Of a DNA stretch of 61,359 bases, positions 37,633-47,278 are shown piece by piece. The notes under the pieces are model-generated. The model worked only from the letters and a program-made list of their open reading frames with translations. It was not told where the DNA came from and did not search any database. The stretch spans positions 1-61,359 of the forward strand of contig JAFWSI010000033.1 in NCBI GenBank assembly GCA_017519415.1, given 5' to 3'. The DNA is from Ruminococcus sp. GTDB taxonomy: Bacteria; Bacillota; Clostridia; Oscillospirales; Ruminococcaceae. Numbering within the stretch: position 1 is the first letter of the stretch; each line of letters begins with the position of its first letter. Both the position numbers and the translations under genes were made by a program.

Positions 37633-40179
37633 ATGGATATTACACTGGTAACGTCTTCGTATGATAAGATCGTTCATGGAACTGAAAATGAGAAGAAGAC
37701 AGGCTGTGGTATAAATCTGCTGAAACCTGAGAATGTTACGCGCTATCACAGAGGCTCGATGATGACAGACCTTAAAGAGATCACCTGTGAGAAGTGCAAA
37801 GCAAGCCTTGCCAAGAAGATGATAAAGGCTGACAAGAAGGAGATGTCCCGTCTGCTCAAGGAGGAGAAGCAGCTTGAAAAGATGGGCATGGGCGACGTAG
37901 GAATCGTACCTCTCGGAAATACCACTGCAAGGATAACAAGAGATCCTGACGCAAGACGCAAGGAGGAAGAAGCGAGAAGGAAAGCTGCGGAAGAGGCAAG
38001 AAGGGCAAATGAAGAAGCAAGACGTGCTGCGGAGGAAGCGGAAAAGGAAGCTATGGCCGCAAAGAACGAGCCGGCAAACTTCATCCCAGGCACGGGCGTC
38101 GAGATAGACGACAGCCTTTCCCAGTTCGCAATAAACGTTCCGCATGAAGAGCCGGCTGCACCGACGGCTGCCGCCGAAGATGATTTCCTTGCACAGTTCG
38201 CTATACAGAAGCCTGATGAAGAGCTGCATCAGAGCGGCGCGGCGGTTTCTCAGCCCCAGGACGATTTCCTTGCACAGTTCGCTATACCTTCCCCTCAGTC
38301 AGATCCCGTCGGACAGCAGGATACTGCCGATAATTACTATAATCCCGCCGAAGAGCCCGAGGAAATGGACGGCCTTGATTTCAGCTCCACAAGCAGTACC
38401 GTTCATGCTTACGGCGTACCCTCGCCTGCGGCTCAGGCCAATGCAGACGACGATATAATGAAAATGTTCTCCATTGACAGTGCTCCCGAGCAGCCCGCAT
38501 ACGGTCAGCCCCAGTACGAGCAGCCCGCATACGGTCAGCCCCAGTACGAGCAGCCCGTATACGGCCAGCCTCAGTACGAGCAGCCTGCATACGGTCAGCC
38601 TCAGTACGAGCAGCCTGCATACGGCCAGCCTCAGTACGAGCAGCCTGCATACGGCCAGCCTCAGTACGAGCAGCCGGTGTACGGCCAGCCGTTCTACGGT
38701 CAGAAGCTGTATGATATAAACGGAAACGAGATCCCCGCTCCCGAATTCGATCCTTCGGCAGTACCTGTACTGGATCAGGATCTTACCCAGAGCACCGAAT
38801 GGGATTTCGTGGCAAATCAGCTCTTCGGAGTTGACGGCGTTATCCCCGACGGAGCGCCTGTGCCCGTTCAGACGGCTCCCGTTTACGGTCAGTTCCCGGG
38901 AGAGCCCTCAGGTGAGATGGAGGAGCTTGATATACCCGCGATAGACAATATCGAAGCTCCGTCAACGGACGCTTTACAGACCGCTTCGGAAGCTGACGCT
39001 CACGTTATTGACGAGATACCGGCAGTTGAAGACATCGCTGCACCCGTCCTTGACGAGATACCGGCAGTTGAGAATATAGCGGCACCTGTTCTTGACGAAA
39101 TACCGACGGTTGAAGATATTGCAGCGCCCGTACTTGACGAGATACCCGCAGTTGAAGACATCGCGGCGCCCGTACTTGACGAGATACCCGCAGTCGAGGA
39201 TATAGCAGTTCCCGTTCTTGACGGGATACCCGCAGTTGAAGACATCGCTGCACCCGTGCTTGATGAGATACCCGCAGGCGAGAGTATCCCCGCACCCGTG
39301 CTTGATGATATAAATGCAGCCGAATACATGGCTGCGCCCATGATCGGTGAGATCTATGAACCAATATTAAATGTGCCCCAAGAGGCGGAAGAGGAGATCG
39401 ATGTTTACATGAACGAATACGATAATAATCTCGGATTAGGCGAAGAGACAAATCAGGCTGCCGAGCAGCCCAAGCAGGCTCAGCCGCAGATCATAAGCGT
39501 ACCTCAGCTTGCAGGCTATGACGCAAACAACCAGCCTGTATACAAGTACGTTCAGATGAAGCTGGCAGGCTACGATCAGAAGGGTCAGCCTGTATATATC
39601 CCCGTTAACGCACAGCCCAAGGCTGCCGCACAGGGACAGAGACCCGCAGCACCCGCTCAGCAGACAGCTGCACAGGCACAGAGCGCAGCAGCAGCTCCCG
39701 TTCAGCAGGCTGCCGTAAAGTCGCCTGTTCCTAAGAAGCCTGTTCAGAGCACAGGTGTTCCGAAGGCGAATATTTCTCAGATCGCTGTTAATCCGCACAC
39801 AAAGTCTACTTCACAGGCATTCATCAATGCTATCGCAAGCTCCAAGGAGTATGCTGACAAGAACCTCATCGACACACAGGGACTCAAGGCAAACAGCCCG
39901 ATCCTTACATCTGTCGAGGACGTTCTCACTACAATGGGCGACGAGACCGCAAAGAGAAAGACAGCCGCAGCTCAGCAGGCCGTACCTGTATTCGATGAAT
40001 ACAAGGCGCCCTCAAGAAGCAGCAGTCCTTTCAGAGGCGGCTCAGTGAACAGAGCCTCGTCCTCTTCTATGCCCACAACCGACGCACGCTACATGACCAA
40101 GTCAGAGCTGAAGGCAAAGAAGAAGCAGGACAAGATTGAAGCCAAGTTCAAGAAGGAAATGTCCAAGAGAGGCTTCTGA
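37633..40179 (+). CDS. Large repetitive, apparently disordered cytoplasmic protein
   Basis: 848 residues from ATG 37633 (GGGAG upstream). A small N-terminal domain with CGINLL and [13 protein letters not shown] is followed by a charged Glu/Ala/Arg helix (about 105-145), short DDFLAQFAI repeats, seven [10 protein letters not shown] units, eight 14-residue [14 protein letters not shown] units, a LAGYD..QPVY pair, a Pro/Ala/Gln-rich linker and a basic helical end. No signal peptide or membrane helix. I do not recognise the family. DDFLAQFAI repeats look like short binding motifs and the whole like a scaffold, but this is inference. A TPR-like protein gene follows 31 bases later. Confidence 0.85.
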   Translation: MDITLVTSSYDKIVHGTENEKKTGCGINLLKPENVTRYHRGSMMTDLKEITCEKCKASLAKKMIKADKKEMSRLLKEEKQLEKMGMGDVGIVPLGNTTARITRDPDARRKEEEARRKAAEEARRANEEARRAAEEAEKEAMAAKNEPANFIPGTGVEIDDSLSQFAINVPHEEPAAPTAAAEDDFLAQFAIQKPDEELHQSGAAVSQPQDDFLAQFAIPSPQSDPVGQQDTADNYYNPAEEPEEMDGLDFSSTSSTVHAYGVPSPAAQANADDDIMKMFSIDSAPEQPAYGQPQYEQPAYGQPQYEQPVYGQPQYEQPAYGQPQYEQPAYGQPQYEQPAYGQPQYEQPVYGQPFYGQKLYDINGNEIPAPEFDPSAVPVLDQDLTQSTEWDFVANQLFGVDGVIPDGAPVPVQTAPVYGQFPGEPSGEMEELDIPAIDNIEAPSTDALQTASEADAHVIDEIPAVEDIAAPVLDEIPAVENIAAPVLDEIPTVEDIAAPVLDEIPAVEDIAAPVLDEIPAVEDIAVPVLDGIPAVEDIAAPVLDEIPAGESIPAPVLDDINAAEYMAAPMIGEIYEPILNVPQEAEEEIDVYMNEYDNNLGLGEETNQAAEQPKQAQPQIISVPQLAGYDANNQPVYKYVQMKLAGYDQKGQPVYIPVNAQPKAAAQGQRPAAPAQQTAAQAQSAAAAPVQQAAVKSPVPKKPVQSTGVPKANISQIAVNPHTKSTSQAFINAIASSKEYADKNLIDTQGLKANSPILTSVEDVLTTMGDETAKRKTAAAQQAVPVFDEYKAPSRSSSPFRGGSVNRASSSSMPTTDARYMTKSELKAKKKQDKIEAKFKKEMSKRGF
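38488..38697 (+). repeat. 30-bp tandem repeat, seven units
   Basis: Seven head-to-tail 30-base units encode (Y)[10 protein letters not shown]; the first units are almost identical at DNA level, the last is diverged. A likely site of length variation. Confidence 0.92.
39010..39345 (+). repeat. 42-bp tandem repeat, eight units
   Basis: Eight 42-base units encode [14 protein letters not shown], seven close and one degenerate ([14 protein letters not shown]). Synonymous sites differ more than the protein, which suggests selection on the peptide. Confidence 0.9.
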
Positions 40180-40210
40180 TAATACCCGAACGATGAAATG
40201 AGGAAAACCA

Positions 40211-41302
40211 ATGGCAGATAACAAGATCCTTGAAGAGCTCAGAGCAAAGCTTACAGGCACTCCCGAGGAAAACAGAGAATTTCTCCGCAGTGAGGCAGAG
40301 CGCTTCGCAAAGGAGAGCAGCGCAGAGGGCGTGGAGGCTGCGACCGAACTTCTGGTCGAGCTCATGCCTCAGGAGCAGAAGGACGAGGTGGAGAGACTTA
40401 CTCACCTTGACGGAATGCGCCTCGACGAGATGCACAATAAGATAATCGCGCTCATAAAAGAGAAGAATATTATCGAAGCGAAATCCCTTGCGGAACGGCT
40501 CTACAAGAAGATCACAGTTGATTTTAAAGAGGGCGAGACCGCTAAGTTCGTTTCTCTCAGGAACCCCTTCGAGGATAATCTTTATCAGCTCAGATACAAG
40601 CCCGATAAGGTGCTGAACCGTTCGCCCTTTGATTTTGCGACGTATATAACCACATACGGATATATACTTGTTGAGACAGGTTCGCCGCTGGACGCTATAC
40701 CGGTCCTTGAAACGGCTATAGAGTATAATCCCGTGGACTGCGGACCCAGATTCGAGCTGGCAGAGGTGTATAAGCTTCTTAAGAACAAGAGGATGGTGCT
40801 GGAGGTGTCACGCGAGACCCTTAAGATAGCCTCCTCGCCTGTAGCTATAGCAAGATGCTATGCCAATGCAGGCTATGTGCTGACTGATATGGCAGAGTAT
40901 GACGACGCAGTCGCATTTCTGGCTGCAAGCGTTATGTTCGCTCCCCATCCTGCCATTCCGTATGAACTCAGGGATATAGCACAGCGCAAGGGCAGCCCCG
41001 TAAGGCAGCCTTCACGCGAGGAGATAATAAAGGTAATGGAGAAGTATGACTTTGAATTCGGACCGAATGAGGAGGTCATATCCGTAGCTGCACAGCTTGC
41101 GGCCAAATACCTCGGCGATGATGATATACCAAACGCTCTTATGGCTCTCAAGATGACGTATAATCTCACCCGCGATGAAAAGGTGAAGGACATCATACTT
41201 AAATACGAGCCTGATGCCATGCAGGCAGAACCTGCACGGGAGGAGACTCCCGGTGGCGGACCGAATATCACTCAGACCGTCAACGAAGCTCCCGAAAACT
41301 GA
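40211..41302 (+). CDS. TPR-like helical protein
   Basis: 363 residues, soluble and helical. Residues about 150-240 carry TPR-like helix pairs (YGYILVETGSPLDAIPVLETAIEYNP and AGYVLTDMAEYDDAVAFLAAS). No enzyme motif. GAGGAAAA precedes the ATG. It is in one operon with the repetitive protein and is followed by a terminator, so a partner role is plausible but unproven. Confidence 0.8.
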   Translation: MADNKILEELRAKLTGTPEENREFLRSEAERFAKESSAEGVEAATELLVELMPQEQKDEVERLTHLDGMRLDEMHNKIIALIKEKNIIEAKSLAERLYKKITVDFKEGETAKFVSLRNPFEDNLYQLRYKPDKVLNRSPFDFATYITTYGYILVETGSPLDAIPVLETAIEYNPVDCGPRFELAEVYKLLKNKRMVLEVSRETLKIASSPVAIARCYANAGYVLTDMAEYDDAVAFLAASVMFAPHPAIPYELRDIAQRKGSPVRQPSREEIIKVMEKYDFEFGPNEEVISVAAQLAAKYLGDDDIPNALMALKMTYNLTRDEKVKDIILKYEPDAMQAEPAREETPGGGPNITQTVNEAPEN

Positions 41303-41305
41303 ATC

Positions 41306-41335
41306 AAAGCGCTCCCGTCAGGGAGCGCTTTTCTA
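41306..41335 (+). terminator. Terminator after the TPR-like gene
   Basis: AAAGCGCTCCC / GGGAGCGCTTT stem with a GTCA loop, ending TTTTC. Confidence 0.9.
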
Positions 41336-41388
41336 ATGCCAGAATAAATTGTTCTTCTCCGGAGATAATATCTGCGGGAGATGATGAT

Positions 41389-41574
41389 ATGAAAAAGAAA
41401 AACAAAAAGATACCTTCAGATGAAAAGCCCGAGGAATATATATGCCCCGCAGCTTCTTGGGGAGATATGACGGGACTGATACCCTGTTCCGACGGAAATG
41501 AAGAGAACGGCACCTATGACGAGCTGTACCCTTATCTGCCCGGATACGGCGGAAACGGGAGCATAAAGACCTGA
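41389..41574 (+). CDS. Small hypothetical protein with a CPAASWGDMTGLIP motif
   Basis: 61 residues from ATG 41389 with GGGAG 9 bases upstream. A Lys-rich N-terminus, then EEYICPAASWGDMTGLIPC and an acidic, Tyr/Pro/Gly-rich end. No signal peptide or membrane helix. I believe similar short proteins occur in related Clostridia but cannot verify it. No function can be given. Confidence 0.6.
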   Translation: MKKKNKKIPSDEKPEEYICPAASWGDMTGLIPCSDGNEENGTYDELYPYLPGYGGNGSIKT

Positions 41575-41686
41575 AAAGCTGCGGAGCCTGCTCTGCAGCT
41601 TAAACATTATATACAAACAGAGGAGGCTTAAATTGGCGAAACGTCCAAAATTTTCCGAACCACTTTATTTATTACTTAAAACATGA

Positions 41687-41692
41687 TATAAT
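41687..41692 (+). promoter_or_regulatory. -10 element upstream of the LacI-family gene
   Basis: TATAAT at 41687-41692; the matching -35 (TTTATT near 41664) is weak. It lies about 80 bases before the start codon. Confidence 0.5.
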
Positions 41693-41772
41693 AGTTGAGG
41701 TTAATTTAATTCGTGTATATTTTAACAGGCTGCGGTTTTCAGGAAGCAGCCTGATAAATGAGGGGGCAAATA

Positions 41773-42813
41773 ATGAAGAACGGAGTTAAAATGCTGGACA
41801 TCGCCAACAAGCTCGGCGTAAGCGTTGTCACAGTCTCGAATGCACTGGCGGGACGTGACGGAGTGAGCGAGCAGATGCGCAGGAGAATATGCGAAACTGC
41901 TGAAAAAATGGGCTATAAACCGTCCAATACAAAGAGCGAGAAAAAACGTCCGGTAATACCGAAAACAGGCAAAAACGTAGGCATACTCACCTCCGAGAGA
42001 TTTGTGGGCGCAAGAGGCACCTTCTACTGGGAGCTGACGGCGAGCATATCGAACCAGCTCTCGAATATGAATATCTGTACGGTGTATGAGTGCGTGACTG
42101 CCGAGAATGAAAAGAACGGCATAGCGCCGAATATGGTCACAGACAACAAGGTGGACGGCATCATAGTGATAGGACAGGTGCACAGAAGCTACATAGCCTG
42201 CCTGAGCAAGCTTACGCTGCCGCTCATGTTCGTGGATTTCTACGACAACAGATATACCGTCGATTCTGTCATTTCCGACAGCTTCAACGGCGGATATATG
42301 CTGACGGATTTCCTTGTGGCCAACGGCCACCGCAAGATAGGTTTTTTCGGCACTCTCAACGCCACGAGCAGCATAAACGACCGCTATCTCGGCTATGTGA
42401 AGTGCATAATGGAGAACGAGCTTGAATTCAGGAGAGAATGGATACTGGGAGACCGCGACGAGAGAGGCATACTCTATGACAATATCGACTTCCCCGAGGA
42501 TATGCCCACCGCGTTCGTCTGCAACTGTGACGAGACTGCGTTCAGGGTGATCTCCGCTCTCAAGACCAAGGGCGTGAGAGTCCCCGAGGATATAAGCGTC
42601 GTGGGCTACGATAATTATACTGTTTCCAGTATCTGCATTCCCACGATCACTACCGTAGAGGTGGATATTTCCAAAATGGCAGAGGTGTCAGTGGGCATAA
42701 TGGCAAAAAAACTTGCCGATCCCACCTACACCGAGGGAAGACGCATTATCAGCGGAAAGCTCATCGTCAAGGAGAGCGTGCTGAACATCAACGGCAGCTA
42801 CGGTGAGGAGTAA
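41773..42813 (+). CDS. LacI-family transcriptional regulator
   Basis: 346 residues from ATG 41773, with GAGGGGG 7 bases upstream. An N-terminal helix-turn-helix (MLDIANKLGVSVVTVSNALAGRDGVSEQMRRRI) and a periplasmic-binding-like ligand domain (GILTSERFVG, VDGIIVIGQ, NGGYMLTDFLVANGHRKIGF, DISVVGYDNYTVSSICIPTITTVE). Probably senses a sugar. No sugar operon is adjacent, so its target is unknown. The downstream DUF5662 gene starts 4 bases after its stop. Confidence 0.93.
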   Translation: MKNGVKMLDIANKLGVSVVTVSNALAGRDGVSEQMRRRICETAEKMGYKPSNTKSEKKRPVIPKTGKNVGILTSERFVGARGTFYWELTASISNQLSNMNICTVYECVTAENEKNGIAPNMVTDNKVDGIIVIGQVHRSYIACLSKLTLPLMFVDFYDNRYTVDSVISDSFNGGYMLTDFLVANGHRKIGFFGTLNATSSINDRYLGYVKCIMENELEFRREWILGDRDERGILYDNIDFPEDMPTAFVCNCDETAFRVISALKTKGVRVPEDISVVGYDNYTVSSICIPTITTVEVDISKMAEVSVGIMAKKLADPTYTEGRRIISGKLIVKESVLNINGSYGEE

Positions 42814-42817
42814 GCCG

Positions 42818-43360
42818 ATGCTCATTGAAAATTTCTTCGGCCATCTCAGGACTGTCATGCAGCACAGACATCAGGTGCTGATACACTGTGTAAAAGCCGG
42901 TATCATATGGCGCGGACTTACCCACGATCTGTCGAAGTTCTCACCGACGGAATTTATCCCCGGAGTGCTTTACTATCAGGGAAACCGCAGCCCCAACGAG
43001 CGTGAACGCGAGGTGGACGGCTGCTCGAAGGCCTGGATGCACCATAAGGGACGCAACCGCCACCACTTTGAGTACTGGACGGACTATAACATAAAGACCA
43101 AGCGTATGGAGCCTGTAAAAATGCCCGATGTGTTTATTTTCGAGATGTTCTGCGACAGAGTCGCTGCTTCCAAGATATATAACAAGGGAAATTATAACGA
43201 CGGAATGCCGCTGGAGTATTTCTATTACGCAAGACCCAAGAGAATCATCGAGGAAGAGACCTCGAGGAAGCTTGAGTTCCTGCTGACGATGCTCCGTGAC
43301 AGGGGCGAGGATGCGACGTTCCGTTATATAAGGCATCAGCTGAGGAAAAACAAGCATTAA
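42818..43360 (+). CDS. DUF5662 protein
   Basis: 180 residues from ATG 42818; GAGGAG lies in the end of the lacI-type gene. The motifs GLTHDLSKFSPTEF and KAWMHHKGRNRHHFEYW give a cluster of His and Asp residues like a metal site, typical of DUF5662, function unknown. In-frame upstream GTG overlaps the ribosome binding site and was rejected. Confidence 0.82.
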   Translation: MLIENFFGHLRTVMQHRHQVLIHCVKAGIIWRGLTHDLSKFSPTEFIPGVLYYQGNRSPNEREREVDGCSKAWMHHKGRNRHHFEYWTDYNIKTKRMEPVKMPDVFIFEMFCDRVAASKIYNKGNYNDGMPLEYFYYARPKRIIEEETSRKLEFLLTMLRDRGEDATFRYIRHQLRKNKH

Positions 43361-43380
43361 AAGGGAATGGAGGATCATTT

Positions 43381-44151
43381 GTGAAAGCAGGGATCATAGA
43401 CAGCTGCGACAGAGCAGACTTCTGGGAAAGAGCTCTCGGCAGCGAGTTTGAATGTGTGATAGCATCCGATCCGAAGGAGCTTTCCGACTGCCGTATACTT
43501 TTCGTATCCGAGGAATACTGCGGCGGAGCCACAGACGCGGTAATGGACAATATACTGAGCTCGGAAAAGCTTCGCAGCATACCTGCGGCGGCGGTGACTT
43601 CCGACGGCAGCTGTGAAAATCAGGAGCTTCTTTGCGCCTTCGGATTTGACGACGTTATATGCCTGCCCATGTGCAGGGAGCTGATACTCCGCAGGGCAAG
43701 GGCTCTCTGTGCCATGTATCCGTGCGTGCGCGGAGACAGGAGCTTCAGCTTTGAGAGGCTCGTCTCGCTGACCGACGAAAAGGATCCCGGGGCATATTTT
43801 GTCCGTTCTGCTGATTTTTCAAATATCTACCGCTTTGTGCTGAGAGTCCTTGAAAGAACGGGTAAAAATGCGCAGATGCTGGTGATGACCCTCAGCAGCA
43901 ACGAGGATCACAGGAGAGCTTCGTACAAAAGCGCTATGGATACGCTTTCCGAGGCGGTGCGGCTTTGTCTCAGAAGGGGAGATATGTCCTCTGTCTGCGG
44001 CAGCGATCAGGTACTTGTGCTGCTCATAGGCGCCGACGACGAGGGCGGACATCTTGCGGCAAACCGCATAGTCAGCAGCTTTTACAACGAATGCAGCGAC
44101 GATTCGTTTGAGCTTACATATGACATCAGGGAGATACATTCCGCAGTATAA
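43381..44151 (+). CDS. Degenerate receiver/GGDEF-like protein
   Basis: 256 residues from GTG 43381 (GGAGG 7 bases upstream). The first 115 residues look like a receiver fold (CRILFVSEEY, VTSDGS, FGFDDVICLPMCRELILRR). The second half resembles a diguanylate cyclase domain with R-RGDMSSVCGSDQVLVLLIG where RxGGDEF should be, then AANRIVSSF. The signature Gly-Gly-Asp-Glu-Phe is lost, so catalysis is unlikely. It could bind c-di-GMP or act as a protein partner. Assignment is by pattern only. Confidence 0.6.
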   Translation: MKAGIIDSCDRADFWERALGSEFECVIASDPKELSDCRILFVSEEYCGGATDAVMDNILSSEKLRSIPAAAVTSDGSCENQELLCAFGFDDVICLPMCRELILRRARALCAMYPCVRGDRSFSFERLVSLTDEKDPGAYFVRSADFSNIYRFVLRVLERTGKNAQMLVMTLSSNEDHRRASYKSAMDTLSEAVRLCLRRGDMSSVCGSDQVLVLLIGADDEGGHLAANRIVSSFYNECSDDSFELTYDIREIHSAV

Positions 44152-44232
44152 CACAAAAACAGAGCCCGCGGACGGCGTAATCGCTGCCTGCGGGTTAACT
44201 TATTTCGTTACCGTTTGTAATAGAATTTTATC

Positions 44233-44261
44233 TTGATATTTTTTGCAAATTGCTGTATAAT
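44233..44261 (+). promoter_or_regulatory. Promoter of the lipoprotein-uvrC unit
   Basis: TTGATA (44233-44238), 17-base spacer, TATAAT (44256-44261), 31 bases before the ATG at 44293. Confidence 0.85.
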
Positions 44262-44292
44262 GAAAAAAACAAGCTGTGTAAGGAGGTCAGAT

Positions 44293-44907
44293 ATGAAAGG
44301 ATCCATCGTTTTTGCCGCTTTTTCCGCGGCTTTTGTGCTGGGAGCTTCCCTGCTCTGCGGCTGTACCGACCATAATGCCGACCAGCAGAGAAAGCCCGTA
44401 CAGACCACCACTACCACCGAGGGTATAGTCGAGTGGACGACAAAGGCGCAGAAAACCACCGCTCCGGCTGCCTCCGGAAAAAAGACAGGGACCACCACCG
44501 AAAAGAAGCGCACGGAGAGAACGACTGCTTCAGGGAACAGGAAGGATCCCGGTAAGACGACTAAAACTTCCGCGAGGGAAGAGCCTACGACTACGGTGCT
44601 GTTCGATAACGGTGACGGCTCCTACGTAGAATATCATTTCAGGAACAAGAAGCTCCTTAATCGGCATTTCGAGAAGCACGGCGCAGAATTTGCAGACGAT
44701 TTCGATTACAGGACCGCAAAGGACTATGAAAAGGGCGCCAGCGACGTTATCAACAACTCCGAGGCTCTCCACAAGACCGAGGCCGAGGACGGCGACGACG
44801 TTTATTATATCGAAGTCACCAACGAGTTCGTCATACTGTCCAAGGACGGCTATATCAGGACGTATTTCCGGCCCAACGGCGGACTGAGCTACTATAACAG
44901 GCAATGA
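44293..44907 (+). CDS. Lipoprotein with Thr-rich linker
   Basis: 204 residues from ATG 44293 (AGGAGG upstream). The signal peptide ends in lipobox LLCGC. A Thr/Lys-rich stretch (about 38-100) is like the linkers of the cellulase here, and a small C-terminal domain of about 95 residues follows (DNGDGSYVEYHFRNKKL). The function is unknown. uvrC starts 28 bases after its stop. Confidence 0.8.
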   Translation: MKGSIVFAAFSAAFVLGASLLCGCTDHNADQQRKPVQTTTTTEGIVEWTTKAQKTTAPAASGKKTGTTTEKKRTERTTASGNRKDPGKTTKTSAREEPTTTVLFDNGDGSYVEYHFRNKKLLNRHFEKHGAEFADDFDYRTAKDYEKGASDVINNSEALHKTEAEDGDDVYYIEVTNEFVILSKDGYIRTYFRPNGGLSYYNRQ

Positions 44908-44935
44908 CAGTGCCTGTTTTCCGAAAGGTGCGACC

Positions 44936-46759
44936 ATGAATAAAAGACTTCCTTATCTCCGGGAAAAGACCGCCAGACTGACGGCCTCTCCCGGAGTTTA
45001 TATAATGCGCAGCCGTGATAATTCCATAATCTACATCGGAAAGGCCAAGAACCTGAAAAACCGCGTCAGCAGCTACTTTCGCGAGAATCCCGACCACACC
45101 CCGAAGGTGGCGGCCATGGTCTCGAATGTGTACGATTACGATTTCATCGTCACCGACAGCGAGTTCGAGGCGCTTCTGCTGGAGTGCAGTCTCATCAAGC
45201 AGCATAAGCCCAAGTACAATATACTCCTGAAGGACGACAAGGGTTATCACTATATACGCATTTCCGACGGGGATTACCCCCGCATAACCAACGAAAAGAA
45301 TACAAAGCAGAGCGGCAGCTATCTGGGACCCTATACCAGCGGCTTCATAACTAAGGAGGCTGTGAACGAGGCTAACCGCGTTTTCATGCTGCCCACCTGC
45401 CGGAGGAAGTTCCCGCAGGATTTCGGCAGGGGACGTCCCTGCCTGAATTATCATATAAAGCAGTGTATGGGCGTCTGCCGCGGGAATATAAGCTCCTCGG
45501 AGTACAGAGCCGTAGTGGAGCAGGCTGTGGAATTCATCAAGAGCGGCAGCACTCAGTCCGTGGAGCGCATGGAAGAGGAGATGACCAGAGCCGCGGAGGA
45601 GCTGGACTTCGAGAAGGCGGCTCTGCTCAGGGACCGTATAACTGCGGTAAAAAAGGCCTCGGAGAAGCAGAAGATAATCAACAGCGGAGTGGATTCGGCG
45701 GACGTCATCGGCATTGCCGAGTTTTACGACGGGCTGTATGTCTCGGTGCTGATGTACCGTGAAAACAGGCTTTACGACAAGGCGGTCTTCGAGCTTCAGC
45801 TCCCCGATGAGGGCGACGATATACTCAGTCAGTTCATGCTGCAATTCTACTATAAAAAGCCCGATATACCCCATTCTGTCATAATCGACCATATCCCTGA
45901 TGACGAGGAGCTCCTTACGAAAATGCTGGAGGAGCAGGCGGGACGCAGGGTAAGGCTCCATGTCCCGCAGAAGGGGCGTCAGCTGGAGCTGCTGAAGCTT
46001 GCCAAAAACAACAGCGCTGAGTACGCCGCTGTCAAGAAGGACCGCACGGGCAGGGAGATAATCGCTCTCGAACAGCTGGGACAGAGCCTTGGCCTCCGCA
46101 ATCCGCCGAGGTATATCGAGGCCTATGATATATCCAACCTCTCCTCGGAGTCCATGGTGGCGGGAATGGTGGTGTTCGAGGACGGCAGGCCGCTAAAAAA
46201 GGCATATAAACGCTTTACGATAAAGGAGCAGGAGCTCCAGAACGACTACGGAAGCATGCGCGAGGTGCTGAAAAGGCGGCTCATGCATATCGTGACGGGA
46301 GAGGGCGACGAATACTTCACGAGAAAGCCCGATCTCATACTTCTCGACGGCGGAAAGGGTCATGTGAACGCTGTAGCTCCCCTGATGAAGGAGCTGGGAC
46401 TTGACATACCCCTTTTCGGCATGGTCAAGGACGACAGGCACCGCACCCGTGCGATAGCCACCGGCGGCAGGGAGATACAGATAAACAGCCTGAGGTCGGT
46501 TTTCGACCTTGTTACGCGGATACAGGACGAGGTGCACCGCTATTCCGTAAGCTTCATGCACGCACGCCACAGGAAGAAAACATACAGCTCCGAGCTGCTG
46601 AACGTAAAGGGAATCGGCGAGAAAAAGGCGGCAAAGCTGTTCACAAAATACAAGACCATAGCCAAGCTCAGGGAGGCCACTCCGGAGGAGCTCGCCGCAG
46701 CTGCGGGAGTGAATGCCTCCACAGCCCTCGAGCTGTGGAGGGCGATACAGGAAATGTAA
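44936..46759 (+). CDS. uvrC: Excinuclease ABC subunit C
   Basis: 607 residues, full length. A GIY-YIG nuclease domain (SPGVYIMRSRDNSIIYIGKA), a UVR motif (ELDFEKAALLRDRI), the RNase H-like C-terminal nuclease domain (YDISNLSSESMVAGMVVF; LILLDGGKGHVNAV) and a helix-hairpin-helix end (VKGIGEKKAAKLF). Makes both cuts in nucleotide excision repair. Confidence 0.97.
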   Translation: MNKRLPYLREKTARLTASPGVYIMRSRDNSIIYIGKAKNLKNRVSSYFRENPDHTPKVAAMVSNVYDYDFIVTDSEFEALLLECSLIKQHKPKYNILLKDDKGYHYIRISDGDYPRITNEKNTKQSGSYLGPYTSGFITKEAVNEANRVFMLPTCRRKFPQDFGRGRPCLNYHIKQCMGVCRGNISSSEYRAVVEQAVEFIKSGSTQSVERMEEEMTRAAEELDFEKAALLRDRITAVKKASEKQKIINSGVDSADVIGIAEFYDGLYVSVLMYRENRLYDKAVFELQLPDEGDDILSQFMLQFYYKKPDIPHSVIIDHIPDDEELLTKMLEEQAGRRVRLHVPQKGRQLELLKLAKNNSAEYAAVKKDRTGREIIALEQLGQSLGLRNPPRYIEAYDISNLSSESMVAGMVVFEDGRPLKKAYKRFTIKEQELQNDYGSMREVLKRRLMHIVTGEGDEYFTRKPDLILLDGGKGHVNAVAPLMKELGLDIPLFGMVKDDRHRTRAIATGGREIQINSLRSVFDLVTRIQDEVHRYSVSFMHARHRKKTYSSELLNVKGIGEKKAAKLFTKYKTIAKLREATPEELAAAAGVNASTALELWRAIQEM

Positions 46760-46985
46760 CGGTATATGGCATAAAAACCCTGAGTTTATAAGTATATATT
46801 ATAATAGTATATCCGGCACACGATAAATGTCAAAATTTTAAACTTGTCCACACTGTTCACCACGTTTTTTAAGCTGTGAAAGCCCCTATTTTTGACTTAA
46901 ACGGGCAAAATAACTAAATTAAAGTTTATCAAATTGCCGCAGTATACAATTCTGTAAAAAATCGCAGAAAATATGAGCTTTAATG
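46760..46985. other. Intergenic region after uvrC
   Basis: About 225 AT-rich bases before the first pilus promoter. I see no clear terminator for uvrC, no gene and no RNA motif. Confidence 0.45.
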
Positions 46986-47014
46986 TTGCAATTTGAAAGT
47001 GAGTGTGTTATAAT
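46986..47014 (+). promoter_or_regulatory. Distal promoter of the pilus operon
   Basis: TTGCAA (46986-46991), 17-base spacer, TATAAT (47009-47014). It would give a leader of about 260 bases ahead of pilC. Confidence 0.78.
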
Positions 47015-47189
47015 TATTGTGGAAGTTTAACAATGTTTGGTATCAGTGTGCTTATACCGGGTATTGTACTGCCTTCAAACGTCGGTTTTTGGTGAAATAA
47101 GGGTCGTTTTAGGTTATTGATATTACTGATCGTATAAATCTTGGTAAATATTGATAAAAAACGACAGATTATTTATGTCAAAAAAGAGA

Positions 47190-47218
47190 TTGAAAAGTAA
47201 CTTATAAAATGTTATAAT
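47190..47218 (+). promoter_or_regulatory. Proximal promoter of the pilus operon
   Basis: TTGAAA (47190-47195), 17-base spacer, TATAAT (47213-47218), 60 bases before the pilC ATG. Confidence 0.82.
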
Positions 47219-47278
47219 TGTTATTATTAAGGCAGTGTGAAACGTTCATCACAAGTTATTAATTATGGAGGTGGTTTC

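Noticed and set aside
38381-38719. Repetitive frames overlapping the 30-bp repeats on both strands
   Set aside because: Shadows of the repeat array: 30 is a multiple of 3, so all frames stay open.
39000-39341. Ser/Gly-rich frame on the minus strand
   Set aside because: Antisense of the [14 protein letters not shown] repeats; no start signals.
38488-39345. Possible CRISPR or VNTR outside a gene
   Set aside because: Both arrays are in frame inside one protein gene, with no spacers.
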